Source: JBBSZK01 sp964354995
GTDB lineage: Archaea > Nanobdellota > Nanobdellia > Pacearchaeales > GW2011-AR1
DNA length: 31,871 nt
Direction: 5' to 3'
Assembly (NCBI GenBank): GCA_964354995.1
Contig: CAYHBQ010000005.1
Location: 1-31,871, forward strand
Positions 1 to 6,082 of this stretch are shown piece after piece; position 1 is the first letter of the stretch; each line of letters begins with the position of its first letter. The position numbers were made by a program, and so were the translations under genes. Under the pieces are notes generated by a model. That model had not been told where the DNA came from. It worked only from the letters and a program-made list of their open reading frames with translations, and did no database searches.

Positions 1-514
1 AATCCCCTGCTGCGCGGGCGTTCAAGAACTCTCCGCGGTTGTTATAATATCTTGGATCATCGTTCATCATATTCAAATCAGTTATTTCTGCCTCTGTCCA
101 AAGCGTGTGCCCTATTGCACGCGCACCTTTTCTGCCTCCCTTCCGCAAAGTTTCCGTAGAAAGCCTTTTTAGAATGATTTTCATCCGCTCTTGCGCGCGC
201 GCTTTCTGAATGTTATTGAGCTCTGATTCGGGAATCTTCCATTCATATACGGGCCCTAATTCTGAAAAGGGATTGCCTCTGAGACTAAAACCAACAATAC
301 ATCGAGCGCACGCTGTTCGGTTACCTGCCTTTTGGGCATAGGCTTCTGCAACGCCATATTTTTTTGCAATATCTTCAAGCCCGAGGTGATTTCGGTAGTC
401 ATCTGCTGATTCAGGGTGATCTTGTTGAAATACGAGTCCCTGTTCTATTTCATAGCGTATGAGTGCCTGCAAACCAGCGGTGCTTTTCTCTCTTAAGATT
501 TTTATTCTTTCCAT
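1..514 (-). CDS. Partial hypothetical protein, probable helix-turn-helix DNA-binding (runs off left edge)
   Basis: An open frame on the minus strand starts at ATG 514-512 and is still open at base 1, giving at least 171 residues without the C-terminus. It begins MERIKILREKSTAGLQALIR. Residues about 50-65 (LGLEDIAKKYGV) read like a helix-turn-helix, followed by an NRTACARCIVGF stretch. A later segment (GHTLWTEAEITDLNMM) resembles the start of a SANT/Myb-like or HTH helix. I recall similar HTH-plus-basic-linker orphans from DPANN genomes but cannot name a family. The gene follows the small membrane protein at 547-825 on the same strand by 32 nt and may share its transcript. Function as a DNA-binding protein is inference from weak motifs only. 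Confidence 0.7.
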   Translation of the reverse strand, partial: MERIKILREKSTAGLQALIRYEIEQGLVFQQDHPESADDYRNHLGLEDIAKKYGVAEAYAQKAGNRTACARCIVGFSLRGNPFSELGPVYEWKIPESELNNIQKARAQERMKIILKRLSTETLRKGGRKGARAIGHTLWTEAEITDLNMMNDDPRYYNNRGEFLNARAAGD

Positions 515-546
515 AGAAAAAGATTTTTCGAGGGTTTTTAAAGTTA

Positions 547-825
547 TCAAATGCATTCGTTATGTCGACGTTTGTCTCGTTCAAATCTATATTCTTGCGC
601 GACGTCTAGGAAATAGTTCGCTCCTTGGGTGCCTACTGCGCCGAGAGCTAGTCCTCCGAGCAGAAGTGAGAGCCCCATGGTTTGATCGTCTTGGCATACA
701 TACGCACCGACGCAGAAGGGAAGGAGCGAAGCACACGTGCTTACACCTGAGGTCACACAGGCTGCCCATGCCCCTTTGTGGCGCACCCAGAGTTCTAAGT
801 CAGACATCTCTCTTTTTTCTCGCAT
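547..825 (-). CDS. Small membrane protein, hypothetical
   Basis: A 92-residue protein with two hydrophobic segments (about residues 18-43 and 50-72, the second rich in Gly/Leu/Ala) and a charged C-terminus. This suggests two membrane passes. Start 825 is preferred because the TATA-like box at 847-854 lies 25 nt upstream, the spacing seen at most genes here. ATG 807 is the alternative and sits just after a GAGAG run. The gene is divergent from the methyltransferase-like gene at 909, and 32 nt upstream of the partial gene at 514. No family recognised. Confidence 0.6.
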   Translation of the reverse strand: MREKREMSDLELWVRHKGAWAACVTSGVSTCASLLPFCVGAYVCQDDQTMGLSLLLGGLALGAVGTQGANYFLDVAQEYRFERDKRRHNECI

Positions 826-846
826 GAAGTCCTGCGAACTGCAAGG

Positions 847-854
847 TATAAAAG
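847..854 (-). promoter_or_regulatory. TATA box for the 92-aa membrane protein gene
   Basis: CTTTTATA on the minus strand is centred 25 nt upstream of ATG 825, the spacing expected for an archaeal leaderless transcript. Confidence 0.5.
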
Positions 855-879
855 TATTTGGGGAAAATTACACCCAACA

Positions 880-888
880 TTTATAAAA
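880..888 (+). promoter_or_regulatory. TATA box deciding the start at 909
   Basis: TTTATAAAA is centred 25 nt upstream of ATG 909. It lies inside the longer open frame that begins at 858, so the transcript should begin at about 909 and the extra 17 upstream codons are probably not translated. Confidence 0.6.
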
Positions 889-908
889 CAATTAATTTTG
901 TGGCGTAC

Positions 909-1565
909 ATGGTTTTTGAGATAAGTAATGAATCTTTGTATGCCATTGTTGCGGGGTTGGCTGTTGAAAAGAGTGATTATATTCTTGCAGTTGCGGGCTC
1001 GGGCGACCAAGCCTTTGCACTGCTTGAGGGCGCACAGCACGTTTTATCTATCGACACTAATCAAGAACAAATTGCGCTTATGAGAAAACGGGCGGCTGCA
1101 CTTAAAGAAGGCGCATACGAGAGATTTATATGGAAACCGGGGCCTTGCCTAGAAGAGATTGGAGGACTCAAGATAGCTCGAAATAAGTACTTCTCTGTTG
1201 AAGGACGATTGGAACGCATTGCATGCAAATTAGAACGGCTTGCGATTATGGGTCCCGCGGATGTTACCGAAACGGCTTTACTATTGCCTCGCGGATATTT
1301 TAACAAAGTGTATCTCTCGAATGTTATGGGAAGTCCTTCTGATGGGCAAAGTGCAGGTCATGTACGGACTAATTTTTTAGCGACTATTGCGAACACGTTA
1401 TCTTCGGGAGGGCTTATTTACTCTGCCGTAGACACACTCGCATTGCCTGAAAAAGTACTTGCTATTGATAATGATTTAACGCATGAGGCTCGAATGTTAG
1501 AACGAGAGTACAACCCGTTCGGACATGACATGTGTTGGACTCCGACGGTATATCGAAAGGAATAA
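909..1565 (+). CDS. SAM-dependent methyltransferase-like / DUF3419 (BtaA-like) family protein
   Basis: 218 residues with a Rossmann-type class I SAM-binding start: YILAVAGSGDQAFALL (motif I) followed by VLSIDTNQEQIALM (acidic end of strand 2 with the D-x-N-x-x-Q pattern). That pattern, and the later KVYLSNVMG and ANTLSSGGLIYSAVD segments, resemble DUF3419/BtaA proteins, which transfer the aminocarboxypropyl group of SAM to lipids. A plain methyltransferase is also possible. The substrate is unknown, and the protein is shorter than typical BtaA (about 400 aa). The start at 909 is chosen from the TATA box at 880-888. It is a single-gene unit followed by a separately promoted membrane protein. 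Confidence 0.6.
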   Translation: MVFEISNESLYAIVAGLAVEKSDYILAVAGSGDQAFALLEGAQHVLSIDTNQEQIALMRKRAAALKEGAYERFIWKPGPCLEEIGGLKIARNKYFSVEGRLERIACKLERLAIMGPADVTETALLLPRGYFNKVYLSNVMGSPSDGQSAGHVRTNFLATIANTLSSGGLIYSAVDTLALPEKVLAIDNDLTHEARMLEREYNPFGHDMCWTPTVYRKE

Positions 1566-1566
1566 T

Positions 1567-1574
1567 TATTTAAA
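1567..1574 (+). promoter_or_regulatory. TATA box for the 145-aa membrane protein gene
   Basis: TATTTAAA lies just after the TAA of the preceding gene and is centred 34 nt upstream of ATG 1605, allowing a leader of only a few bases. Confidence 0.45.
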
Positions 1575-1604
1575 CCGTCTTAATCCTCTCTAGGTTATAT
1601 CCTT

Positions 1605-2042
1605 ATGGAAAAAAGAGCGTCATCTGAAAAGAAGATTATAGGTCTTGGGGGATTCCTTATATTTTTTCAAGTAACCTATTGGATTGGATTTTTTTCTGGG
1701 GTTTGGATAATATCAACAAAGATACATGACCCTTCTAGAGTTAGCGGGCTTTTATTAAGCCAGAGCATTGCTTCTTTGTTGATATCCTCTTATTTGATAT
1801 ATTTATTTTATAGTTGTTCTAAAAAATTTAAGATTGTGGCCATTGCAGTTATTTGGATAAGTTTCTTCAGTTACTTGTGGGGATTAATCCCGTCTCTTAC
1901 GGCGCCCTTACCTGGGGTTGACCTCGACACCATTTTGCCCCTTATTTTTGGGTATATCGGAATGCCGCTTGCAGGAGCAGTTATATTTACTCTTTATTTA
2001 ATTAATTCCGAACGAGTTAAGAATACTTTTGTGAAACGATAA
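1605..2042 (+). CDS. Four-TM membrane protein, possibly DUF2569-like
   Basis: 145 residues with four hydrophobic segments (about 12-36, 46-69, 76-98, 109-132) and charged termini, consistent with a four-pass integral membrane protein. The opening GLGGFLIFFQVTYWIGFFSG resembles the 'GGWLIL' start of DUF2569 proteins. This is a resemblance, not a firm assignment. The coding sequence is visibly richer in A/T and in ATA/AGA-type codons than most genes in the window, which may indicate a separate origin. It is convergent with the 76-aa membrane protein at 2062-2292. Confidence 0.65.
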   Translation: MEKRASSEKKIIGLGGFLIFFQVTYWIGFFSGVWIISTKIHDPSRVSGLLLSQSIASLLISSYLIYLFYSCSKKFKIVAIAVIWISFFSYLWGLIPSLTAPLPGVDLDTILPLIFGYIGMPLAGAVIFTLYLINSERVKNTFVKR

Positions 2043-2061
2043 GTAAAAAGCGATTATCTAT

Positions 2062-2292
2062 CTAAAAGAAATTTGCAATTTCTTCATAGAATTTTTTTAT
2101 TTTTTCTCTAAAGATTAAACAATCGGCCATAATCCAAAAAATGCCTATTAAAACTACAAGCGATTGTTGATTCTCTTTACCCCAAATTATGAGAATTCCC
2201 CCGAATATTGCAAGAAGCGAAGGAACTCCTAACAGTGAAAGAAATATTGAAAAACCTTCTTTAACTGTAGCCCTAGTATTTTCTTTTGTCAT
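2062..2292 (-). CDS. Small two-TM membrane protein, hypothetical
   Basis: 76 residues: a charged N-terminus, hydrophobic segments at about 14-37 and 43-59, and a basic/acidic C-terminus. ATG 2292 is only 14 nt beyond the 3' end of tRNA-Tyr on the same strand. I see no TATA box at the right distance other than within the tRNA itself, so it is probably read through from the tRNA promoter. It is A/T-rich, like the neighbouring gene at 1605. No family recognised. Confidence 0.55.
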   Translation of the reverse strand: MTKENTRATVKEGFSIFLSLLGVPSLLAIFGGILIIWGKENQQSLVVLIGIFWIMADCLIFREKIKKFYEEIANFF

Positions 2293-2306
2293 TTAAAGAG
2301 ATAATA

Positions 2307-2464
2307 TCCCCTCACCGAGAATCGAACTTGGGTTCCGCGGGTTCTGTCGAACGCCCGTATTCTCATGAATACGGTCTTGTCGCACTTCATCCTTATCCCA
2401 AGCGGGAATGTCTGTGCTAGTCAGGTGACTACAGCCGCGTGCTCTACCATTGAGCTATGAGGGG
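2307..2464 (-). tRNA. tRNA-Tyr (GTA) with an 87-nt intron
   Basis: The minus strand folds into a tRNA. The acceptor CCCCTCA (2464-2458) pairs with TGAGGGG (2314-2308), with discriminator A at 2307. The anticodon stem CGCGG (2439-2435) pairs with CCGCG (2340-2336), and the T-arm is CCAAG-TTCGATT-CTCGG. The anticodon GTA (2432-2430) follows T33. C1-G72 is the archaeal/eukaryotic tRNA-Tyr identity pair. The two halves of the anticodon loop are separated by an intron after position 37. Confidence 0.92.
2342..2428 (-). other. tRNA-Tyr intron with bulge-helix-bulge splice sites
   Basis: The 87-nt intron lies between G37 (2429) and C38 (2341). CTGT (2434-2431) pairs with ACAG (2347-2344), giving the 4-bp central helix. 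It is flanked by 3-nt bulges AGT and AAC, each cut after its second base. This is the bulge-helix-bulge geometry used by the archaeal splicing endonuclease. Inside the intron, 2355-2374 form a perfect 8-bp hairpin with a 4-base loop. Confidence 0.85.
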
Positions 2465-2483
2465 CTGACTGAAAAACTAGCTC

Positions 2484-2669
2484 TTATCTTTTAAATGTTT
2501 GTTTGGTCTGGCGGCGCATCATTATATTGTTATATACTACCAGAAGTAGACAAAAAAAGATAACGTTGGAGAAAAAGAGCCACGCAGGCACAATAGGGAC
2601 GAGCAACCATGCCATCGACCAGAGAAACATCGCAATGCTACTGTATGACACGCGTTGTATATTGTCCAT
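2484..2669 (-). CDS. Small two-TM membrane protein, hypothetical
   Basis: 61 residues with two closely spaced hydrophobic helices (about 12-29 and 31-48) and a basic tail ending TFKR. A palindromic TATA box, CTTATAAG at 2690-2697, is centred 25 nt upstream of ATG 2669, which supports this as a real leaderless gene. Its last three codons (Phe-Lys-Arg) form the TTTAAAAGA that looks like the TATA box of tRNA-Tyr just downstream. No family recognised. Confidence 0.5.
   Translation of the reverse strand: MDNIQRVSYSSIAMFLWSMAWLLVPIVPAWLFFSNVIFFCLLLVVYNNIMMRRQTKQTFKR
2488..2495 (-). promoter_or_regulatory. TATA box of tRNA-Tyr, inside the end of the upstream gene
   Basis: TTTAAAAG on the minus strand is centred about 27 nt upstream of the tRNA 5' end at 2464. 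It coincides with the last codons of the 61-aa gene. Confidence 0.5.
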
Positions 2670-2689
2670 GCACCTAGAACGCAGAGCAT

Positions 2690-2697
2690 CTTATAAG
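2690..2697 (-). promoter_or_regulatory. TATA box for the 61-aa membrane protein gene
   Basis: CTTATAAG is centred 25 nt upstream of ATG 2669. It is palindromic, so its direction is set only by the gene downstream. Confidence 0.5.
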
Positions 2698-2749
2698 GAT
2701 TGCGCCATTAGATTTAAAAAGCATTTTTTCTTTGGCGTGCTTCGCGTCG

Positions 2750-3340
2750 ATGATGTCTAATACCCATTTTGAGTCAGAGGAGCCACGCAGGTTTTGTGTA
2801 GCAAGTGCCATGCACGCTTACAACGCAGTGCACGATTTCTTGCTGGGTTCGAGAACAACCTATTCGGGAAAACTGGCTGAACTGCGAACACATCTTGACC
2901 GAAACGGCTATGGGGAATATGCGCTTGACGCATTGCATGACCAAGACACTATTTCTGACCATCTGCAAGAATTACGACTTGCGTTATCCTCTGCCATGCA
3001 TTCCCTTGAGATTGTTGACCGGAGAGGATATGACTTAATAGAACTGCCCGATTTCATGCCCGAGTCTCGCCTTGCTAAGCATCCTCAAGTGATTACGCCC
3101 GCGAAGCACGCGGCAATGATTAGGACTATGTATAGCAAAGCGAGGGGCACTCAAAGGAACGTGGCCGACATTCTTGAAGAACGCGCCACCTACTTAGAGC
3201 AACAGGCACGTGACGATTCGGGACGGTATGATAGATTTCTCCTTGCTTTATCTGCACACCACCTTGCAACCGCACATCGCGCTTCACGAAAGTTTGAGAC
3301 GTTGATACAAATTATTCATTCGCCTAAGAACGCGTCTTAA
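2750..3340 (+). CDS. Hypothetical mainly helical soluble protein
   Basis: About 196 residues (ATG at 2750, or 2753) with no signal peptide or TM segment. It reads as largely helical: CVASAMHAYNAVHDFLLG, HDQDTISDHLQELRLALSSA and NVADILEERATYLEQQA. The upstream TTG at 2732 is unlikely as a start. The TATA-like TTTAAAAA at 2713-2720 is centred 34 nt before ATG 2750, leaving a short leader. Its TAA overlaps the stop of the convergent surface protein gene at 3337 (TTAA). No family recognised. Confidence 0.6.
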   Translation: MMSNTHFESEEPRRFCVASAMHAYNAVHDFLLGSRTTYSGKLAELRTHLDRNGYGEYALDALHDQDTISDHLQELRLALSSAMHSLEIVDRRGYDLIELPDFMPESRLAKHPQVITPAKHAAMIRTMYSKARGTQRNVADILEERATYLEQQARDDSGRYDRFLLALSAHHLATAHRASRKFETLIQIIHSPKNAS

Positions 3341-4710
3341 TCTCGCGTATGGCTAATTTCTGCGGCAAACGAAGTTTTATTTGAGAACACCGACGTTTGT
3401 TTACCTTTCTGGGTATATCGCGCGTGTGCCACGGGCAATTCGAATGAACCGACCACTCGTATTTTTGAATATATGATATACGAGAACACGCGTTCTTCCC
3501 CTGCGTTGAGATGTGGGAGGTTCCAGGTAATCGTGCGTGTAGCCTCATCAATGGCATGCGGTTTGAGGCCATACGATTCGTACAGCTTCATCGCATGAGG
3601 CACGCGATCCGTAAGCACAACGTTCTGGAGGTTTCCATGGGCCTTGGCATGTAGGGTGACTTTCAAAGCAAATTCGCCGCCTTTAGTGCGCACGAACGAA
3701 ACGCGCTTAACGAGTGAAAGCCCTGAGCGCATCAAGAATTTAACGACTATGACTATCACTGCGATGATTATGAGCAAGATAAGAGGAAGCGTATAATTAG
3801 TTTTTGACTGTACGACAAGTTTTTCAGAAGGTTCGAGTTGCTCTTGCCAGGTGTAAATCACATAGAATCCTCGCTTTGAAGATGTTTCAGGTGCAGGGTC
3901 ATGATTCGTTAAAAGACGCGTAAATATGTCACGCTTTTCAGAAATCGTGGCAGTAACAGGCACGTTTCCCTCATTCACTTTTTCAGTGGTTTTTGTGTGA
4001 ATAACGAATCCCTCTGACGACTCTGCGACGGCAATGCCTCCTTGTTCAAGATATTTTACGTTTGAATGTATCGTGTCGTCTGCTCCTTGGTAGGATACGC
4101 GCATCTCAAGAGGATAGGTGTCTGCAACAAGTTTCTTCATGGCGTCAGCGTCAATCTGAATTGTGACTGGAATAGTTTCGAACGGGCCGATGGTTACTTT
4201 TGAGGCCGTGTCAAAGAGCTTTGACTTGAAGGCTAAATCAATATTGTTGAATCTAGTGCCTTTAAGATTTTGGACCATGATTGTAGCTTCATTGTCTCCA
4301 ACTTCTACCGATACGGGGCGAATGAATAGTGCGTCTTTCAGGGTGACAAGGTCCATGAACAACTCTCCTTGTGAAAGTCCTTCTCGTGTGCTAAATATCT
4401 CATATTGGAATTTCACCAAGCCTTTCGTGTTATCAAGCAGGCGTCGCACGGGTTTTGCGGTTATAGTAACAGTTGTAGGCGTGTCCGCTTCAAGATTGAT
4501 GGTGTTCGGACTCAATTCGACGCCCACCAAAGAATAGATTTGGAATTCATCTGACTCTCCGGTGTTGGTGAGTTTTAATGCATAGGTAACTGACTCGTTG
4601 TCGCTGCCCACGATGAGCACGGGGACGTCTTCGGGAGCTTCAATGGTGACTGCAGCAGATATGAACGGCACCATACAGAGAAGCATACAGAGGAATAGAA
4701 CTTTTTTCAT
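3337..4710 (-). CDS. Membrane-anchored surface protein with Ig-like/S-layer-type domains
   Basis: 457 residues. An N-terminal signal peptide (MKKVLFLCMLLCMVPFISA) is followed by about 280 residues of beta-rich extracellular sequence of the COG1470/NEW3 type (YALKLTNTGESDEFQIYSLVG, then PTTVTITAKPV). One TM helix (about 304-323, LPLILLIIIAVIVIVVKFL) is followed by a basic turn and a cytoplasmic beta domain. The latter reads like a DUF11/CARDB-type repeat (LQNVVLTDRVPHAMKLYE, TRTITWNLPHLNAGEE). It is probably an envelope structural or adhesion protein; the partner is unknown. Transcription comes from a TATA box inside the nearer of two 22-bp promoter-like repeats at 4734-4813. Confidence 0.7.
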   Translation of the reverse strand: MKKVLFLCMLLCMVPFISAAVTIEAPEDVPVLIVGSDNESVTYALKLTNTGESDEFQIYSLVGVELSPNTINLEADTPTTVTITAKPVRRLLDNTKGLVKFQYEIFSTREGLSQGELFMDLVTLKDALFIRPVSVEVGDNEATIMVQNLKGTRFNNIDLAFKSKLFDTASKVTIGPFETIPVTIQIDADAMKKLVADTYPLEMRVSYQGADDTIHSNVKYLEQGGIAVAESSEGFVIHTKTTEKVNEGNVPVTATISEKRDIFTRLLTNHDPAPETSSKRGFYVIYTWQEQLEPSEKLVVQSKTNYTLPLILLIIIAVIVIVVKFLMRSGLSLVKRVSFVRTKGGEFALKVTLHAKAHGNLQNVVLTDRVPHAMKLYESYGLKPHAIDEATRTITWNLPHLNAGEERVFSYIIYSKIRVVGSFELPVAHARYTQKGKQTSVFSNKTSFAAEISHTRD

Positions 4711-4733
4711 AGTGGGGCGAGCGTTTTTTTCTA

Positions 4734-4755
4734 TTTAAAGATTTGTGTAGTTTGA
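4734..4755 (-). repeat. Promoter-like 22-bp direct repeat, copy 1
   Basis: Exact 22-bp copy of the block at 4792-4813, 58 bp apart. On the minus strand it reads ...ACAAATCTTTAAA and its TTTAAA is centred about 25 nt before ATG 4710, so this copy is positioned as the real promoter (BRE plus TATA) of the surface protein gene. Confidence 0.6.
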
Positions 4756-4791
4756 ACCATCTTTACCATTCATTTCTCCCGAAATTTCATG

Positions 4792-4813
4792 TTTAAAGAT
4801 TTGTGTAGTTTGA
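4792..4813 (-). repeat. Promoter-like 22-bp direct repeat, copy 2
   Basis: Second exact copy, 58 bp upstream of copy 1 relative to the surface protein gene. It could act as an alternative start giving a longer leader, or as a regulator-binding duplicate. It lies just downstream of the stop of the 4837-5340 gene. Confidence 0.5.
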
Positions 4814-4836
4814 GCTATCTATATCCCTAGAACGGG

Positions 4837-5340
4837 CTATTTTCTACCCGTGAGCTCGAGAAACGCCTTCATTTCTTCTTTGAAGTTCTGGACAAGGTTT
4901 TGCGTGTCATCTTCTTTCTTGTCAGTGCGTTGCGGGATGACATATTTGTTATATACTTCTTTTATGAACTTGTTAAAGGCCGAGCCTTCCCACTTATTGC
5001 TGTAATCTTTTTCAAGTAAGCCTTTAAGTTCTATGCTTAGGTCCGCAGCCTTATTCATCTTCTTCTTGCGTCCGTCGATTTCTACTTCAACATCGGTCAA
5101 ACCAAGAATACGCCACTTTATTTTGACTGTTATTTTGAAATAATCCGTCACTTTTTTTGACGCAGTCCATTCGATTTCAAGTTCCTTGCCATTTGCTTTT
5201 ATTTTTTCACTATAACTGTCTTCGATGACATTCAGGTCTTCCTTCTTGAGCCATTCATACGCAAACTTATACGCTTGCTCAAGATCAAATAGCCCTGCGT
5301 ATTTTAATTTCTCTTTTACGACTGTGTCTTTCTCGACCAT
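4837..5340 (-). CDS. Conserved DPANN-type hypothetical protein
   Basis: 167 residues, soluble, highly charged (many Lys/Glu), without signal or TM segment. The pattern is an N-terminal helical piece (FDLEQAYKFAYEWLKKEDL), then alternating strands (KELEIEWTASKKVTDYFKIT, ILGLTDVEVEIDGRKKKMNK), then a helical C-terminus. I recognise this arrangement (KKVTDYFK, ILGLTDVEVEIDG) from uncharacterised proteins common in Woesearchaeota/Pacearchaeota. No biochemical role is known to me. It may bind membranes or a macromolecular partner through its basic face, but that is speculation. A TTTAAA box lies about 32 nt upstream of ATG 5340. Confidence 0.7.
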   Translation of the reverse strand: MVEKDTVVKEKLKYAGLFDLEQAYKFAYEWLKKEDLNVIEDSYSEKIKANGKELEIEWTASKKVTDYFKITVKIKWRILGLTDVEVEIDGRKKKMNKAADLSIELKGLLEKDYSNKWEGSAFNKFIKEVYNKYVIPQRTDKKEDDTQNLVQNFKEEMKAFLELTGRK

Positions 5341-5398
5341 CTTCTTATCCTTTGATACTCAGTTGTCGTATTTAAACGTTTTTGACATAGATTTAAAG

Positions 5399-5962
5399 TT
5401 AGTACATTTCTTCACGGCAGTCTGGGCAGAGGTTCTTTCCTTCGACGTGTAACAAATCGCTAAACGCACCGCAGCTATCACAAAATCCTTCTGATTCGAG
5501 TTCTTCGACGGCCGTTATTCTCCTCATCTTTTGAGACTCTTCACGTATGTTAAACATTGAATTTACCTTGGTATAAAATTCTGGCTCAACTTTAAGAATG
5601 TCTTTTATGGTTAGAAGGCCAATGACTTCTCCTTTTGAAAGCACGGGGAGCCGCCGGAAACCTAATCGTTTCATTTTTTGGAAGGCTTGCGCGAGATCGG
5701 CGGACGGCTTAATAACCGCTACTTTGCGCACGGCAACGTCTATGGCTTGGACCGTGCGTAAATCAAGCCCCGGTTTTTTAGTAATTGCCCAAAGAAGACC
5801 GGTTTGTGTTATAATTCCTTTAAGCTTTTTACCTTCTACTACCAGTAGCGAGGTTATATCATCCTTGACCATTTTACGCGCGCACGCAAGCAAATCGGTA
5901 GAAGGAGTAACCGCAGAGAAATTTCGAGTCATAACATCGCCCACGGCTACTCTCTTAAACAT
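5399..5962 (-). CDS. CBS-domain pair protein with C-terminal zinc ribbon
   Basis: 187 residues. Two CBS motifs (about 7-60, starting VGDVMTRNFSAVTP; about 72-125, starting AIDVAVRKVAVIKP) form a Bateman module, which usually senses adenine nucleotides or SAM. A C-terminal zinc ribbon has Cys161, Cys164, Cys179 and Cys182 (CDSC...CPDC). CBS/zinc-ribbon fusions are common archaeal regulators of unknown target; a ligand-dependent regulatory role is the family expectation. A TATA-like CTTAAAATA lies about 26 nt before ATG 5962. The gene is divergent from the thermosome gene, with 120 bp between them. Confidence 0.85.
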   Translation of the reverse strand: MFKRVAVGDVMTRNFSAVTPSTDLLACARKMVKDDITSLLVVEGKKLKGIITQTGLLWAITKKPGLDLRTVQAIDVAVRKVAVIKPSADLAQAFQKMKRLGFRRLPVLSKGEVIGLLTIKDILKVEPEFYTKVNSMFNIREESQKMRRITAVEELESEGFCDSCGAFSDLLHVEGKNLCPDCREEMY

Positions 5963-6054
5963 CGGTTTTGGAAGGCTTGCGAGGTATTTTAAGATTGTGG
6001 GATTAAGTTACTCTATAACGAGCCTCATGCAGACGTCTTCGACTGCCATAATCA

Positions 6055-6061
6055 TTAAAAA
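6055..6061 (+). promoter_or_regulatory. TATA box of the thermosome gene
   Basis: TTAAAAA is centred 25 nt upstream of ATG 6083, placing the transcript start at the start codon. Confidence 0.6.
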
Positions 6062-6082
6062 CCGAGGTATATCTCGCTCGTT

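Noticed and set aside
459..827. Plus-strand frame of 122 codons
   Set aside because: It is antisense to the 92-aa membrane protein gene and the partial gene at 1-514, which both have better coding features; no promoter fits.
4163..4537. Plus-strand frame of 124 codons
   Set aside because: It lies wholly inside the surface protein gene on the opposite strand and has no promoter or recognisable features.
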